Shown here: positions 45,231-56,859 of the stretch, piece by piece
Layout of the letters: every line of letters begins with the position of its first letter
Position numbering within the stretch: the stretch's first letter is position 1
NCBI GenBank assembly: GCA_015680685.1
Contig: MNCI01000811.1
Span: 563,617 to 627,616, forward strand
Direction of reading: 5' to 3'
DNA from: Gnetum montanum
Lineage: Eukaryota > Streptophyta > Gnetopsida > Gnetales > Gnetaceae
DNA length: 64,000 bases
Notes under the pieces: model-generated
Seen by the model: only the letters and a program-made list of their open reading frames with translations
What the model was told of the DNA's origin: nothing
Database searches by the model: none
Translations under genes and position numbers: made by a program

Positions 45231-46135
45231 TGATGAGTCATGGTCTGTCAGGTCTTGTTATCGAACCCCTATTATCAAAACTTTGATACAAGATACCAAG
45301 TCTGATACGTTTCGATATTGGACCCCTAATATCGGGTACGTGATATCGGGGTCTGCTAAGCGATATCGGATACCTGATATCGGGGCCTGTCTCCTCACCT
45401 ATAAATAAGAGGCGATGCCCTTGGTTTTCACATTAGTTCTTAGTCCCTTACCCAAACTCTTGTAGTTTTTCCTTCTTAGAGTTAGAATTGTTTCTCAGTG
45501 CATGCCCGTAGTGTGATGGTTGTAATTGTACAACATCCTTTATTCGAGTGTAACATACTTGGACATGCACATGATCGGAAATAAAGATCGAGATTACTTT
45601 ATCATTGCAGCATTCACTTAGTTTAATTATTTAATTATTATTGTTATTTATTGCTTTCGTAGTTAATATCTCTTCACCCTAAACTCCTTATCATGAACAT
45701 TTAAGTGTGACTACTTGGTAACCCAATAGTGTACCTAGGATCTGTGCTTGGTAACCTCAGTAGTAGTCATGCATGAGGTCCAAGATGTGTACAGATGATT
45801 AAGGAACAAATGCTCATTGCACGTAGGCTAGCTTAGATTCTCTCTCTGTATCTCCTCTTAGTATAACTCTCTCTTCCTTTTCCTCCTAGCTTAGCTAAGA
45901 TTATTTTCTATCGCCTCCAGGAGCAGCATTAGGTTAGAAACCACATCATACACCTCACTCTGGACTAAACCATATATGACAAAGCATATACTAGTTCAGG
46001 TGGGAAGACAATGAACTGCAATCAACGAGTAACTATCTAGATACCACAACTAGCCCATCTGCAAAGTTTGACCAGATCGTGCATGAAACACTCATATTTG
46101 TATGGTTGAATGTAGGGGTACTTGGCCACTCATCA
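45231..46135 (+). repeat. E3 5' LTR
   Basis: Starts TGATGAGTCA, ends CCACTCATCA. U3 has four GATATCGG-type motifs within about 85 bp (45312-45386). TATAAATA lies at 45400-45407. The R/U5 part shares long segments with E4 and E2 LTRs (for example TGTATGGTTGA near the end). Confidence 0.9.
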
Positions 46136-46136
46136 T

Positions 46137-46155
46137 TGGCACTGTTGCTAGGGAC
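46137..46155 (+). promoter_or_regulatory. E3 primer binding site
   Basis: TGGCACTGTTGCTAGGGAC begins one base after the LTR, the same site type as in E1, E2 and E4. Confidence 0.7.
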
Positions 46156-46270
46156 ACTGCTAGTTATTTAGATTAGTTACATCATACAAGATCGCTGTAA
46201 CAAAGTATTCACAATACATCTTCTAGGAAAGAAATCAATTTCAATTAAGTCACACACAAATTCATACACA

Positions 46271-48302
46271 ATGTCTCTGTCACAAGATTATGATGATGCA
46301 ACAACTGGTAAGGAAATTCATTGGAGAACCAATGAATTATACGATGATGAAGATGAAGTTTGGAGTACCCAATCTGATGTAGGGGTTTCCTATAAACATA
46401 AATGAAGACAACATCATCCCAGCTCATGAATGCATAACATACTTAGTGATGATTTGAACAAGCCACTACAAGCCTAATGGAAATACCAGAGGTTGTTCGA
46501 ATATCCCGCAGGCATCGCAAGGAGAGCTGTCTACCTAGGATTGATTTGAACAACTTTCCTAAGTTTTTAGGAGGCTACAAATTAGATCTGCAACAACATT
46601 TACAAGCCTTCTACGATGCCTATGTGTGGAACAACATTGATAATGGATGGTAGAAACTTAAGCTCTTTCCTATGAAACTCGTTGGCTAAGCAAAAGTATG
46701 GTATAGGTCGTTAAAACCAAAATCAATCTGACATTGGCCAACAATGGTAGAACTCTTAAATGAAAGATATCAAACTTATGCAAGAGTGTTAGCCTTGAGG
46801 AAACAAATCCAAGAGTGGAAACAAGTACAACATGAACCCTTGGACATGGCCTTAGAGAAATATTATGCATTGTTAAACAACTGCCCAGGCCATGAGTTCT
46901 TCGAGGAGAGGCTAATGTACCACATTATAGATTGGCTCCATAATGAAACAAGGGAGACCCTAGGGATGTATGCCCAAGGTCAACTATATGAGCTCCGAAC
47001 CCACCAAATCCAAGAGCTTATCAAATGGATAGTAAAAGAAGAAGGAGAAATGGTTAGATGGGAGAATGTTGAAAAATTTCAACGGGACCAAAATCTCACA
47101 TCAACAAAGGTCCATAATATGAAAGAGGAGAAATCAACTCACCTCAAGGAGGTGGAACCACCTTTGCCAACACTACAATCATTTAATGAAATTGAGGCAA
47201 AGATCAATAAGATGATGAAATGGATGCATAAAAAATGTGGAGAATATGCCAACATTATTGGAGATAGAATCATGATGAACCAAGAAGTAGGACAAAATAC
47301 CCTTAGACAATCGAAAAGAAGGGTTGAAAAAAATAAGAGATGAACTACCAATCATATGTATCAATGCAACATTTGCCTATACGATCACCCCAAGGGCCAA
47401 TGTCCAATCTTGTCACATTTACAGGAGCATTAGGGAAGAGTGTTACATCCAAAGTTTGTACAGAGATACTGTGTTCGATCATGGTGGCAACAATCCCAAT
47501 CATGGGGGAGGCCACCCTCAAACTAGTTGCACACTTCATATCATCCTAACCTAAGTGCTTATCAAGTCCAACATTCTATTTTCCCAACTAGGTCAACATC
47601 CTCTATCTCACCACATTATTATTATTCTCCTCAATACTATCAACCCATATCGTCTCCAACACAACCACCACCTTGGATACCTTACACTTCTCCTCAATTT
47701 CAAAATTCTCCTCCTTCACCTCCTTTTACATCACCACCAAGTGTTCCAAAGGGTTTTTTGCCACTGCACCAACCAACAAATGTTACTTGTGCTTCTACTA
47801 CCAACAGTAGTGGGAATCCTCCACAACATCGAAGATGCCCCTTCCTTAGGAATGACTGTAAGAAGGAATAGCACAATTTTGAGCCCACTACACCTTCCAA
47901 CCTAGCACAAGTCCAACACTATGGTGCATCTTCCTCTTCGAACCCAACACCTCATGTTACTTTCTCTGGGCCACCAACCAATACTCCAACAACCATACAA
48001 CCCAATGAATATAGCCACCGAGGGAGATAGATTGATCCTTGCATACCATCTTATGGTCAAGGATGCCATAGTGGGTCAACTAATCATGAATTAACTACAC
48101 CTTATAACTTGACCTACTATGTCAACTATAATCAAGTGTGTGAACCCCACTCAGGGTACGTTCCAACCACCACATCAAAAGACACCCAATGGTTCGAATA
48201 TGACTAGATCCCAATACATCCAACATGCAAGGATCCTAACTTTTCATTTATTAATCCTTGCCATACTCAACCATTTAGTTATGGGGGATATCCCCCATTC
48301 TA
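46271..48302 (+). pseudogene. E3 gag (decayed) with long Pro/Tyr/Ser-rich tail
   Basis: Starts MSLSQDYDDATTGKEIHW at 46271. The capsid-like core includes NNFPKFLGGYKLDLQQHLQ and, in the 200-codon open stretch at 46744-47343, YYALLNNCPGHEFFEERL and YAQGQLYELRTHQIQELI; these align with E4's YYALLHCCPSH and YAQGRLFKLRAHQVQ. A Cys-His motif CNICLYDHPKGQC follows at about 47360-47400. The tail (47527 to about 48300) is rich in Pro, Tyr, Ser, Gln and Thr. Frame changes near 46700 and 47343 and several stops break it. Gag would form the particle; no protease follows. Confidence 0.83.
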
Positions 48303-49709
48303 ATTACAAGTAGGATTAATAAATATTTTTCATTTTCTTTAATTTTGAAATTTTTGTTTTTCAGTTTTTCACTTTTCAACTTATTGTTTTATCTTTTTGT
48401 CTTTTTATGAGTAATCTCATCTAGGAATAAAACACTCATGTGAACCATTGGTTGAGGTGTTGTTCTTTGCTATTAAGTCTTAGGTGATTAATTATTTGGA
48501 TAGCGGGCCCACAACATTCACTCACCCATTCTATTAATAAGAGGCTCTAGCCTGGGTACAATGATATTCTTAATCATTAAAACTTAAAGTAACCTTGTGT
48601 TATTATACCCAGAGTGAAGAAAGATGAACTAAGTGGGAATGGCCAGGGTGTGACATCAAGAGGACTTGTGGATTCTCTTTGGTGACATCTATAGGAGTTA
48701 TCATGCAGTTTGGTTGTACTAAGATCCTTGTACATCTAATGAAAAATGGGAGTAAGAGTAATCAAAAGGCACTCAACTAGAAAAAAATAATGCTATCCTA
48801 GGGGGTCCCATTGGAAAGACATGCACCCATGCTTAAAGGTAGGAAGCTTCTCTAGATTAAGCAAACATAAAAATAATGAGAAAAGGAAGAAGAAGAGAGA
48901 GTATGCCAAAGCGGCCACACAAAGAGAGAGAAAAAAACATTTGTGCTGGAAAGCAAAAAATAACTCCTCCCTTGAATGAAACGCCAAGTGACCGTACACC
49001 TTACTATCATGATGTTCTTATGGTTGTCCATCATGGGATGAAACAATACGATGTCATTGATCAGAGGAATGGACTTAGTCTTGATTTTGGAGGGACGGGT
49101 GAATGACACATTAATCATGTCCTACACTCTAGATTCATTGTGTCCTGGGTTAGTTACCTCATGTTCCAATCTCTACAATCCCTTCTACAATTCACCTCAT
49201 CTTGTTGTTCATGTATTTGTGACCCTTGACTTGGGTAGCATGGGATTCATATCTCATCACGGTGGCATCTACATGTGTGTGTTTTGTAGAATTGGTGTAG
49301 ATTATATTCAACCCTTCTAGTGCCTATGGACATTTTAAGATGTGGTTACGCAAGGGCATTATAGGCTAGAACCTACTTTGGGGTAGACCCACTTGCATGA
49401 CTTTTGTAATTTGTGCTTATTGCACACCACCACATCATCTTATGCCCTCCAAGTACTTCATTGCCAAATCTATTCTTTCCTTTGTTATCATTTTAGCAAA
49501 CGTTTCTCAAAACCAGGTCCTTTTATGTATCACCTAAACAAACTAGGTCTGACATTAAACTTTTGGGGCAACTTCCTTGAAAAAAATTTCTAACTATAAA
49601 ATCACACGAAGCAAAGAATTTAACATTTATTAAAGGAAATGATTAAGGTATGAAATCATTAAACTTTTTTCAATAACCTTACTAACAATTTATCTTTGTG
49701 TGATTATAG
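48303..49709 (+). other. E3 internal non-coding region
   Basis: No coding sequence that I can support. It includes the conserved block AGGGCATTATAGGC to GGGGTAGACCCACTTGCAT (49352-49400), also found 3' of pol in E1 and E4. The 48876-49106 open stretch is Lys/Arg-rich and matches nothing known to me. Confidence 0.55.
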
Positions 49710-50147
49710 ATGGCCCCTAAATGAAGACAACAAGGAGGACCTTCTCAAGGTGCAATCGAATGACCAAGGGGAGGTAGAGGCCAAGGACCTCATGTAGAGC
49801 ATGCAGAGCAGAAGGCACAATCATTCAACATCCATCATGGAACTCCTGTTATTGCATAATCTATCCAAACAAAAAGAGGAGAGGTCAAGGCCTGAGCTTA
49901 TGAAGAGGAACAACGACCATTTGTGGCATGTCATGTCAAGGCCAATGACGTGTTTCCACAACTGCTGTGTCCATGGAAAGTGCCAACTTCATCAAACATT
50001 GGAACATTATCATGGATGGCTCATACTCCTTAGATAGAAGAAGAGAAGAATTAGGTGCTTCTTCAACGATATCAATCTCAGAAGCCTGGCACGTAGAACA
50101 AAGGAAAAGCACCCATGGAGGAGCCACCACTACTGAGAACCCCATGA
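49710..50147 (+). pseudogene. E3 3' ORF relic of unknown function
   Basis: From ATG at 49710 a single frame of 145 codons runs to TGA at 50145 with seven in-frame stops and no frameshift. It starts MAPK, then shows Gly/Gln-rich RQQGGPSQGAIE and GGRGQGPHVEHAEQK, then FVACHVKANDVFPQLL and KGKAPMEEPPLLRTP. Every stop could come from a single C-to-T or G-to-A change. Its place, between gag and the 3' LTR, is where Athila elements keep an env-like ORF, but I see no signal peptide or membrane span. Confidence 0.45.
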
Positions 50148-50321
50148 GTTCCACAAGTTTTGTCTTTTGTGTCTATGCTTGTATTTTTTTTAATTCTCCA
50201 CTATGGTATGAATAAATTCCTAGCTAGTTAATAATCCCATACCTATCCACTGTGTAATCAATTGAACTTGTTCCTCACTTTCTTTGACTCGAGGATGAGT
50301 TGTTATTCAGTCGTAGGGGTA

Positions 50322-51264
50322 TGATGAGTCATGGTCTGTTAGATCCTATTATCAGACTCCTATTATTAGAACCATGATACAAGATACCAGGTCTGATAGG
50401 TTTCAATATTGGACCCCCGATATTTGACCCTTGATATCAAGTATGCGATATTGGGGCTTGCTAAGTGATATCAGATACTTGATATCGGAGCCTATCTCCT
50501 CGCGTATAAATAAGAGGTAGCACCCTTGGTTTTCACATTAGTTCTTAGTCCCTTACCCAAACTCTTGTAGTTTTTTTTTCTTAGAGTTAGAATTATTTCT
50601 TAGTGCATGCTCGTAGTGTGATGATTGTAATTGTACAACATCCTTTATTCAAGTCTAATGTACTTGGACATGCACATGACCGGAAATAAAGATCGAGATT
50701 ACTTCATCATTGTAATATTTACTTAGTTTAATTATTTAATTTTTATTGTTATTTATTTCTTTCGTAGTTAATATCTCTTCACCCTAAAATCCTTAAACAT
50801 GAAATGAGTACTACTTAATCATGAGCATTTAACTGTAACTACTTGGTAACCCAATAGCGTAATTAGGATTTGCGCTTGGTAACCCCATTAGTAGTTATGC
50901 ACAAGGTCCAAGATGTGTATGGATGATTAAGGAATGGATGCTCATCACACTTAGGATAGCTTAGATTCTCTCTCCCTATCTCCTCTTAGTATAACTCTCT
51001 CTTCTTTTTCCTCCTAGCTTAGCTAAGATTATTTTCCATCACCTCCAGGAGTAGCATTAGGTTAGAAACCACATCATACACCTCACTCTATACTAAACCA
51101 TATGTGACAAAGCATATACTAGTCTAGGTGGGAAGATAATTAACTACGATCAATGAGTAACTATCTAGATACCACAACTAGCCCATCTGCTGAGTTTGAC
51201 CGGACTGTACTTGAAATGGTCGTATTTGTATGGTTGAGTGTAGGGGGTACCTGGCCACTTGTCA
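50322..51264 (+). repeat. E3 3' LTR
   Basis: Starts TGATGAGTCATGG after a short purine tract (GTAGGGGTA), ends CCACTTGTCA (one change from CTCATCA). Colinear with 45231-46135, with a small insertion near 50805. TATA-type TATAAATA is kept near 50505. Confidence 0.9.
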
Positions 51265-52715
51265 CGTAGCTTGCATGTGGGCTATAACCTTGAGTTCAAG
51301 TAGTGTTCTACGAACATGTCCTATGAATCTTTAACTTTATCAAAATCTTCTTTTTCTAATAATTTTCAACATGTATCTCACTATCACAAATATCATTCCA
51401 ATTGCTATTTCCTAGAAGGGTAAATAGACTAGATCATCTAGTTGTACTATATCCCATAATGTGTGTTTCTTAGAAAATAATCATAGTAGTTTCATTCTTA
51501 CATATGTATATGCCATTTCACAAGGGTTCCTTAATAGTTGGAAGTTCTTTAGAACTATGTAAAGCTAGGAGAATTTATATCATTATAATGAAGCTAATGA
51601 GTAATCCATTCTCAATGTGCTTGCAATCCTTGTTCTACAGTAAACATGTGCATGAACTACCTACAAATTATTTCCATGAGATTGAGTAAGGCTTAATAAA
51701 GAAATCATTTACTAATATATTGCTAAAAGTTTTAGATGGGCGAAGTGCCACATTGACTTCAAGTATAGATGCAACTTCATCAAAAAGTGCAATGTTCTCA
51801 TTGCCCTAGTGGCAAACATGATTTCAAAATGTTTAATAGAATCTAGTCCTTTTAGAAAATGGCTATGCTACAATTATTTTAAGATAAGATTGAAAACTTA
51901 GAGGAGGTACACATTATTTTCACCTTTTATGATTGCATCCTTGCCCTTCTTAGAGGAGGTGTGGATCTATTATAATATTTGTCATGCTAAAGAGCTTCTT
52001 TCACCTCTTGAAAAAGTATAATGGAAGGTCATCTTGCAACATATCAAAAAAGTCAAGTAAAACCTATAGCTGAGCTTGAAAATCCTAATAGTAATGAAAA
52101 GTTATTTAGTGGATTTTTCCTTACATATCATGAACAAAGTAGAGTAATACAAACAATATAGATTAATAATGAACCACACTGGCAAGTGGGTAGTGACAAA
52201 ATATATAGTCTATTAAAAATCCTAATTCTTCTAGAAATAAAGCTTGGCATTCTTAGCTACTCGTTATGGGAAAAAAGATTGCCTCAGCCTATCCCAATTG
52301 AACTTTTCTCTTATTTCACTTAAGAAGAAAGTAAATGGGGTTTCTCCACTAGATTGAGTAATTAATAATGTATAGCTGCACTGATGAATAGAAAGTTTGA
52401 TTTAGTTCTCTCACTAGGACAATTAAACATTAATGTTCTAATCATATGGTACTTTCTAAGGATCACTCACCTAGACTATGTGTTAAGACCTATGAAAGTC
52501 TCTTTTCCATATGAATACATAATACTTGGATGCCTATTCCTATATTTACGTTGTTGCATAAAAAAAGGATGATGATAATGTACCCATGGGTTTCAAATAG
52601 AAACAACATTTTTTATTTAAATCAAGTCTAAAGAAAAAATTTCTTAAACATACAATGGAATATATTAGAAGTTACTCATCACATCCTCTTATCTTTGTGA
52701 AAAGCCAAGGTAATA
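51265..52715. other. AT-rich spacer between E3 and E4
   Basis: Nothing recognisable. The open stretches at 51504-51689 and 52384-52572 (plus) are short and lack motifs. This stretch and 44624-45230 were probably continuous before E3 inserted. Confidence 0.5.
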
Positions 52716-52720
52716 CAAGG
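52716..52720. repeat. Target-site duplication of E4, left copy (CAAGG)
   Basis: CAAGG directly precedes TGATGAG at 52721 and recurs at 62637-62641 directly after CTCATCA. Confidence 0.92.
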
Positions 52721-53565
52721 TGATGAGTCACGGTATCAGGGCTGCGATATCACGTCTGCAATATTGAGTTCGTGGTATCGGATCTTGCCAAGTGATAGTG
52801 GACATTCGATATTGAGACTTGTATCGTTGTCAATAAATAAGAGCTGGGCGCACTTGGTTTGGAAGTTAGTTCTTAGTCCCTTACTTGAACTCTTGCAATT
52901 TCTCCCTCTCAGAGTTATAATTATTTTTGAGTGCCCGTAGTAGGAGTCATAAAGTGAACAGATCTTTATTCCAGCATTGTGTACCTAAGCACACCTTGTG
53001 TTCGGAAACAAAGACAAACTTTGTGATAAACCTTGCAGCATTCAGAATAGCTTATCTCTCACCCTTAATGCTATTTATAGTTCTTTAATGCTTTCATTAG
53101 TTAATTAATGTTACTTTTATTGATTTGTTAATTTTCACAAGTAAGCACACTCAGTACGGCCACTTTGAGCATGCTTGGAACACTTGGAAACCTAGTAACG
53201 ATTAGCGTTTGGTAATCCCAGTAGTGTTGCATTGGTTTAGGATGTGTACGGAAAGTGGAAATGGATGCTAGTGTTAGGACTAGTTAGGACCTAGTTGACT
53301 AGTTAATTTAAATTAGTTATTCAATTAACTCACTTCTTCCCTCTTTAGCACTAGGACATAAAACATAAAAAGCATAAAAATCATATACTTCAAGTTTACT
53401 TAACCATACAATCATGCCATACAAGTAAGCTTGGGAAGACAATGAGCGCCTAACCGATCCTTGTTCTATGAAGGCACATAAGCACTTAGTCCTTGGAGTT
53501 TGACTGGATTGTGCGTAATGCTCATATTCGTATGGTTGAGTGTAGGGGTATCTTGCCGCTCATCA
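52721..53565 (+). repeat. E4 5' LTR
   Basis: Starts TGATGAGTCACGG, ends CCGCTCATCA. The TATA region is changed to CAATAAATA (about 52837) where the 3' LTR has TATAAATA. It has one U3 segment (about 52753-52785) that the 3' LTR largely lacks. Confidence 0.9.
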
Positions 53566-53566
53566 T

Positions 53567-53585
53567 TGGCACCGTTGACAAGGAC
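53567..53585 (+). promoter_or_regulatory. E4 primer binding site
   Basis: TGGCACCGTTGACAAGGAC starts one base after the LTR. It closely fits the tRNA-Asp-type site TGGCGCCGTTG known in Athila elements, with C-to-T type changes. Confidence 0.72.
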
Positions 53586-53711
53586 TTTATTGTTTGTGCA
53601 CTAATTAGAACTTAGGAATCTTCCCATCGTTGGAATGGAAATTTAAGGTTGGTTATCTTAAAATTATTAGAAAAGAAAAGAGAAAAGTGTCACACACTAA
53701 AGAATTAATTA

Positions 53712-56180
53712 TGTCTCCTTCTTCTTATGAGAGTGTTTTACCACCTAGGTCTGGCACAATGAACAATTGGAAGCATAGTACACATGATGACCCACTAGTG
53801 CCCCAATAATTTCATGTGGTATACATTCATCCCGATGAGTATATACAAAACTTTACCTTTATCCTCCACCAAGATGAACAACTGCATTAGTGTGATTTAG
53901 AAGGTAATAGAGTGTTACCTCCCGATCGTTTAGTCCCAAGTTTTATTCTTTCTCACACGAATTGGTATGCAACACTTACAGACAAAGTACGTTGTGCATG
54001 AACATGACTTGAGAGAGTATCGACCCATGGAGGCACAACGTTAAAGGGACTTACAACAGGAGAGACATCATAAATCTATGAAGGGGAATTGGTCTCAAGA
54101 CATCATATATATCCTAAGTGCAAATGAGAGTGTTGAACTTGCCTTAGGAGGTCTTCCACTAAATGATGTTCCTCCTATTGACTTAGGTCAAGATGTTGTG
54201 TATCAGAATCTTCACTCAACTATCCATAACCTAGAATTTGGTATCGACAGACACGAAGGGTCTACAAAAGGAACACGAACATATGACAAAGATGGACATT
54301 TTGATCATAACCATGATTGAGGTTGTGATCATCAAAGAGAAGGTAGCAGGCATCATCATGGTGATAGTCCTCCTTCCTCTTCACCTTCATCATCTCCTTC
54401 CCCCTCTCCTTCAAGATCGGAACATTGAGGATAATGGTAAGAAAAACAGGAATAATAGAAAAAATAGTTGAGAAAGGGGATGAGGGCATTCTAGAGAAAC
54501 AAATCTTGAATGGAGGGAGAGTAGGGAACAACATAGGCATTATAGACACTATAGACAACATGATCGTGATGAACCCCTACTCACTACCCGAAGTATGCTA
54601 GATATAACTAAGGTTGTCAGAATCCCAACAAGGCACCAAAAGGCTAGTAGGATCAAAATATTGGAGATGAACAATATCCCACAATTTGAAGGGGGATACA
54701 ACCATGATCCTCAAAATCATTTGCAAGAATTTCACGATGCATGTGCCTTGCAAAACATAGAAAATGAGTGGAAAAAGCTCAAGTTATTTCCATAGACTGA
54801 TTAAGGAAGTAGAAATATGGTATTGCTCCTTAGAACTAGAATCCATTCGGCAATGGACTACCATGTTAAAACTATTCAATGATAAGTATAAAACGTACTC
54901 CCAAGTGTCCAACCTGTGAAATCAAATCCAAGGATGGAAACAAGGAGGACATGATCCCTTGGATGCTACCATGGGCTGATATTATGCATTATTACATTGT
55001 TGCCCTAGCCATGGTTACTTGCAGAGGGAACAACTACACCATCTCATTGATGGACTTAAGCACGAAACACAAAGAACCATTGGGACTTATGCCCAAGGAA
55101 GACTATTCAAGCTTAGAGCCCATCAAGTACAAAGATTGTTGGAGCAAGTTGCCAAGGAGGAAGGTAAGTTAAGGAAAAGAGAGAGTGTGGAGGAAGATAA
55201 TAGAGATCCTTCCCTCCTAAAGAAGGGAGTTAGATTTTGTGAGGATGAAGAAGAGTCACTACTTGAAGAGATGGAGAATAGAAAAAATTTTCCCATTCAA
55301 AAACTTGCATCAGAAGTATTGGAAAAGGTGGACCAAATGTGGGACTCCCTAGATTTCAAACCATTCTCAAAATAGTAGAGGAGTCTAGGGAAGTAGGTAA
55401 TGACTGAGAAAGGAGAAAAAAGAAAGAAACTGAATATGCACGTAACCAAGGTCAGGGAAAAGCTACCATTGTTGAAGAGGTTGTGGATTTGAATACAGAC
55501 AATGATGGTGAATGTGAGACATGTCAATATGACCATCCTAAGGGATTTGCCCAGTAATCTCACATCTATATGAGTCTAGGGTGTATGCACTAAATCCACG
55601 ATTAAATAGATAGCAAACACCCCAAAGGTTACCATATCCTCAAGGTAGCCCAAGATAGTTCCACCAACCCTTAATGTATTATCCAAGTGGAACTCCACCA
55701 CAACCAAATGAATAGTATAAATAGTGGCAGCACCCACAATCATGGGGAATGCCACCACCACATCAACAGTACCCTTACTATCAACCTAACCCATATGGAT
55801 ACTATGTGAAGTAGCCAATCTCTCCACGTGACTCTACTAGTCATGTTACTCAGTCTCACTACTAAAACCATGAGTACTATAGAATTTCTTCTTCTAGAGG
55901 AGAGGTTTTACAAACATACTATCCTTCTCATCTGACTACACTTCTTCCACCCTTAGCTCCATTACCACCTACTCTAGCTATGTAGGCTGAGCTCCCTACC
56001 TAGCTACAGTCATGTAACGCTACAAGGACTATCAACCTTCAACCTACTATTGGTTCAAACAACTGCATAAAGAAGAGATCCTTTTTTAGAACCAATAGTC
56101 CAACTAAGTCCTTGCAATCACAAGCGAAAAATTCTCCAAATGCCTTACCACTATTAGAAGCTTTGGACCTTCATTTGAAC
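53712..56180 (+). pseudogene. E4 gag (decayed)
   Basis: Starts MSPSSYESVLPPRSG at 53712, followed by VVYIHPDEYIQNFTFILHQ. The capsid-like core at 54595-54795 has MNNIPQFEGGYNHDPQNH and FHDACALQNIENEWKKLKLF; 55019-55375 has IDGLKHETQRTIGTYAQG and the acidic FCEDEEESLLEEME. The Cys-His motif is damaged (CETCQYDHPKG then no Cys, about 55512-55545). A Pro-rich tail leads to protease. At least a dozen stops and several frame changes. Confidence 0.82.
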
Positions 56181-56189
56181 CAAAGATTG

Positions 56190-56705
56190 CACTTAACGCA
56201 CATGGTCATGTTGACTCATGTAATTACTGATTGGATTAATGCTGGTCATCTTCCTAGAAAATTCTCTAATCTTGGAAGTCCTCTTATATATTTGCAAATC
56301 ATTAGGAATAAACCTTGCAAAGCTCTTTTGGATTTAGGTTCTGGTGTTAACGTAATCTCTCAAGAAATGTATAAAGCCTAGAACTTGCCTCCACTAAAAA
56401 AGAGTAACATATGTTTAGAGTTGGCTAACCAGTCCATCACTATCCCATTATGATTAGTGGAGGACATTGTTACCACTGTTTGTGGGTGGTTGTATTTAGC
56501 CGATTTCTTAGTGATTCAAGTGAACAATTGTAAGGGGGACTTCTCAATCATAATGGGAAGAGTATGGCTAAGCACAATTGATGCCCACCTAGGAATACAT
56601 GATCTTTTCCTAGAAATATCAAAGGAAAATACATTTGGAAAGATCGAGAAGGAAAAAGTTCCATGCATCGCATACAATGACACAAGGTGTAATTGTGTGT
56701 AGAAG
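56190..56705 (+). pseudogene. E4 aspartic protease region
   Basis: MVMLTHVITDWINAGHLPRK leads to ALLDLGSGVNVISQEMYKA (D-L-G at the active site), then VEDIVTTVCGWLYLADFLV and IIMGRVWLSTIDAHLGI. One stop lies after MYKA and one before VEDI. The Leu in the triplet, shared with E2, would abolish activity. Confidence 0.82.
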
Positions 56706-56859
56706 TTCTGGTTTGTACAACATTTAACATTGCCTGCATGCAACCAGTGTGCACCAATAACTAACATATAAAGATGCCTATATGCAATAGCCACAAGACA
56801 AGAAGGCACCCAGTGACTGACAGTTGACCAAGAGAATGATTCAACTATATGCATGGAAC

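Larger units (their letters stand above)
45231..51264 (+). mobile_element. E3: gag-only, non-autonomous Athila-related LTR element
   Basis: LTRs of 905 and 943 bp flank only 4.2 kb. They begin TGATGAG; the 5' LTR ends CTCATCA and the 3' LTR ends CTTGTCA. Near-identical 5-bp flanks (GGTAG before, CGTAG after) are a target-site duplication with one change. Inside are a primer binding site, a gag homologous to that of E1, E2 and E4, non-coding DNA and a short 3' ORF relic. No protease, RT, RNase H or integrase motif is visible in any frame. It would need pol supplied by a related element such as E4. Confidence 0.88.

Noticed and set aside
48876-49106. Lys/Arg-rich ORF in E3
   Set aside because: The composition reflects purine-rich DNA. 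No motif, and the minus strand is equally open.
52384-52572. 62-codon ORF left of E4
   Set aside because: Short, hydrophobic and AT-driven; no support from neighbours.
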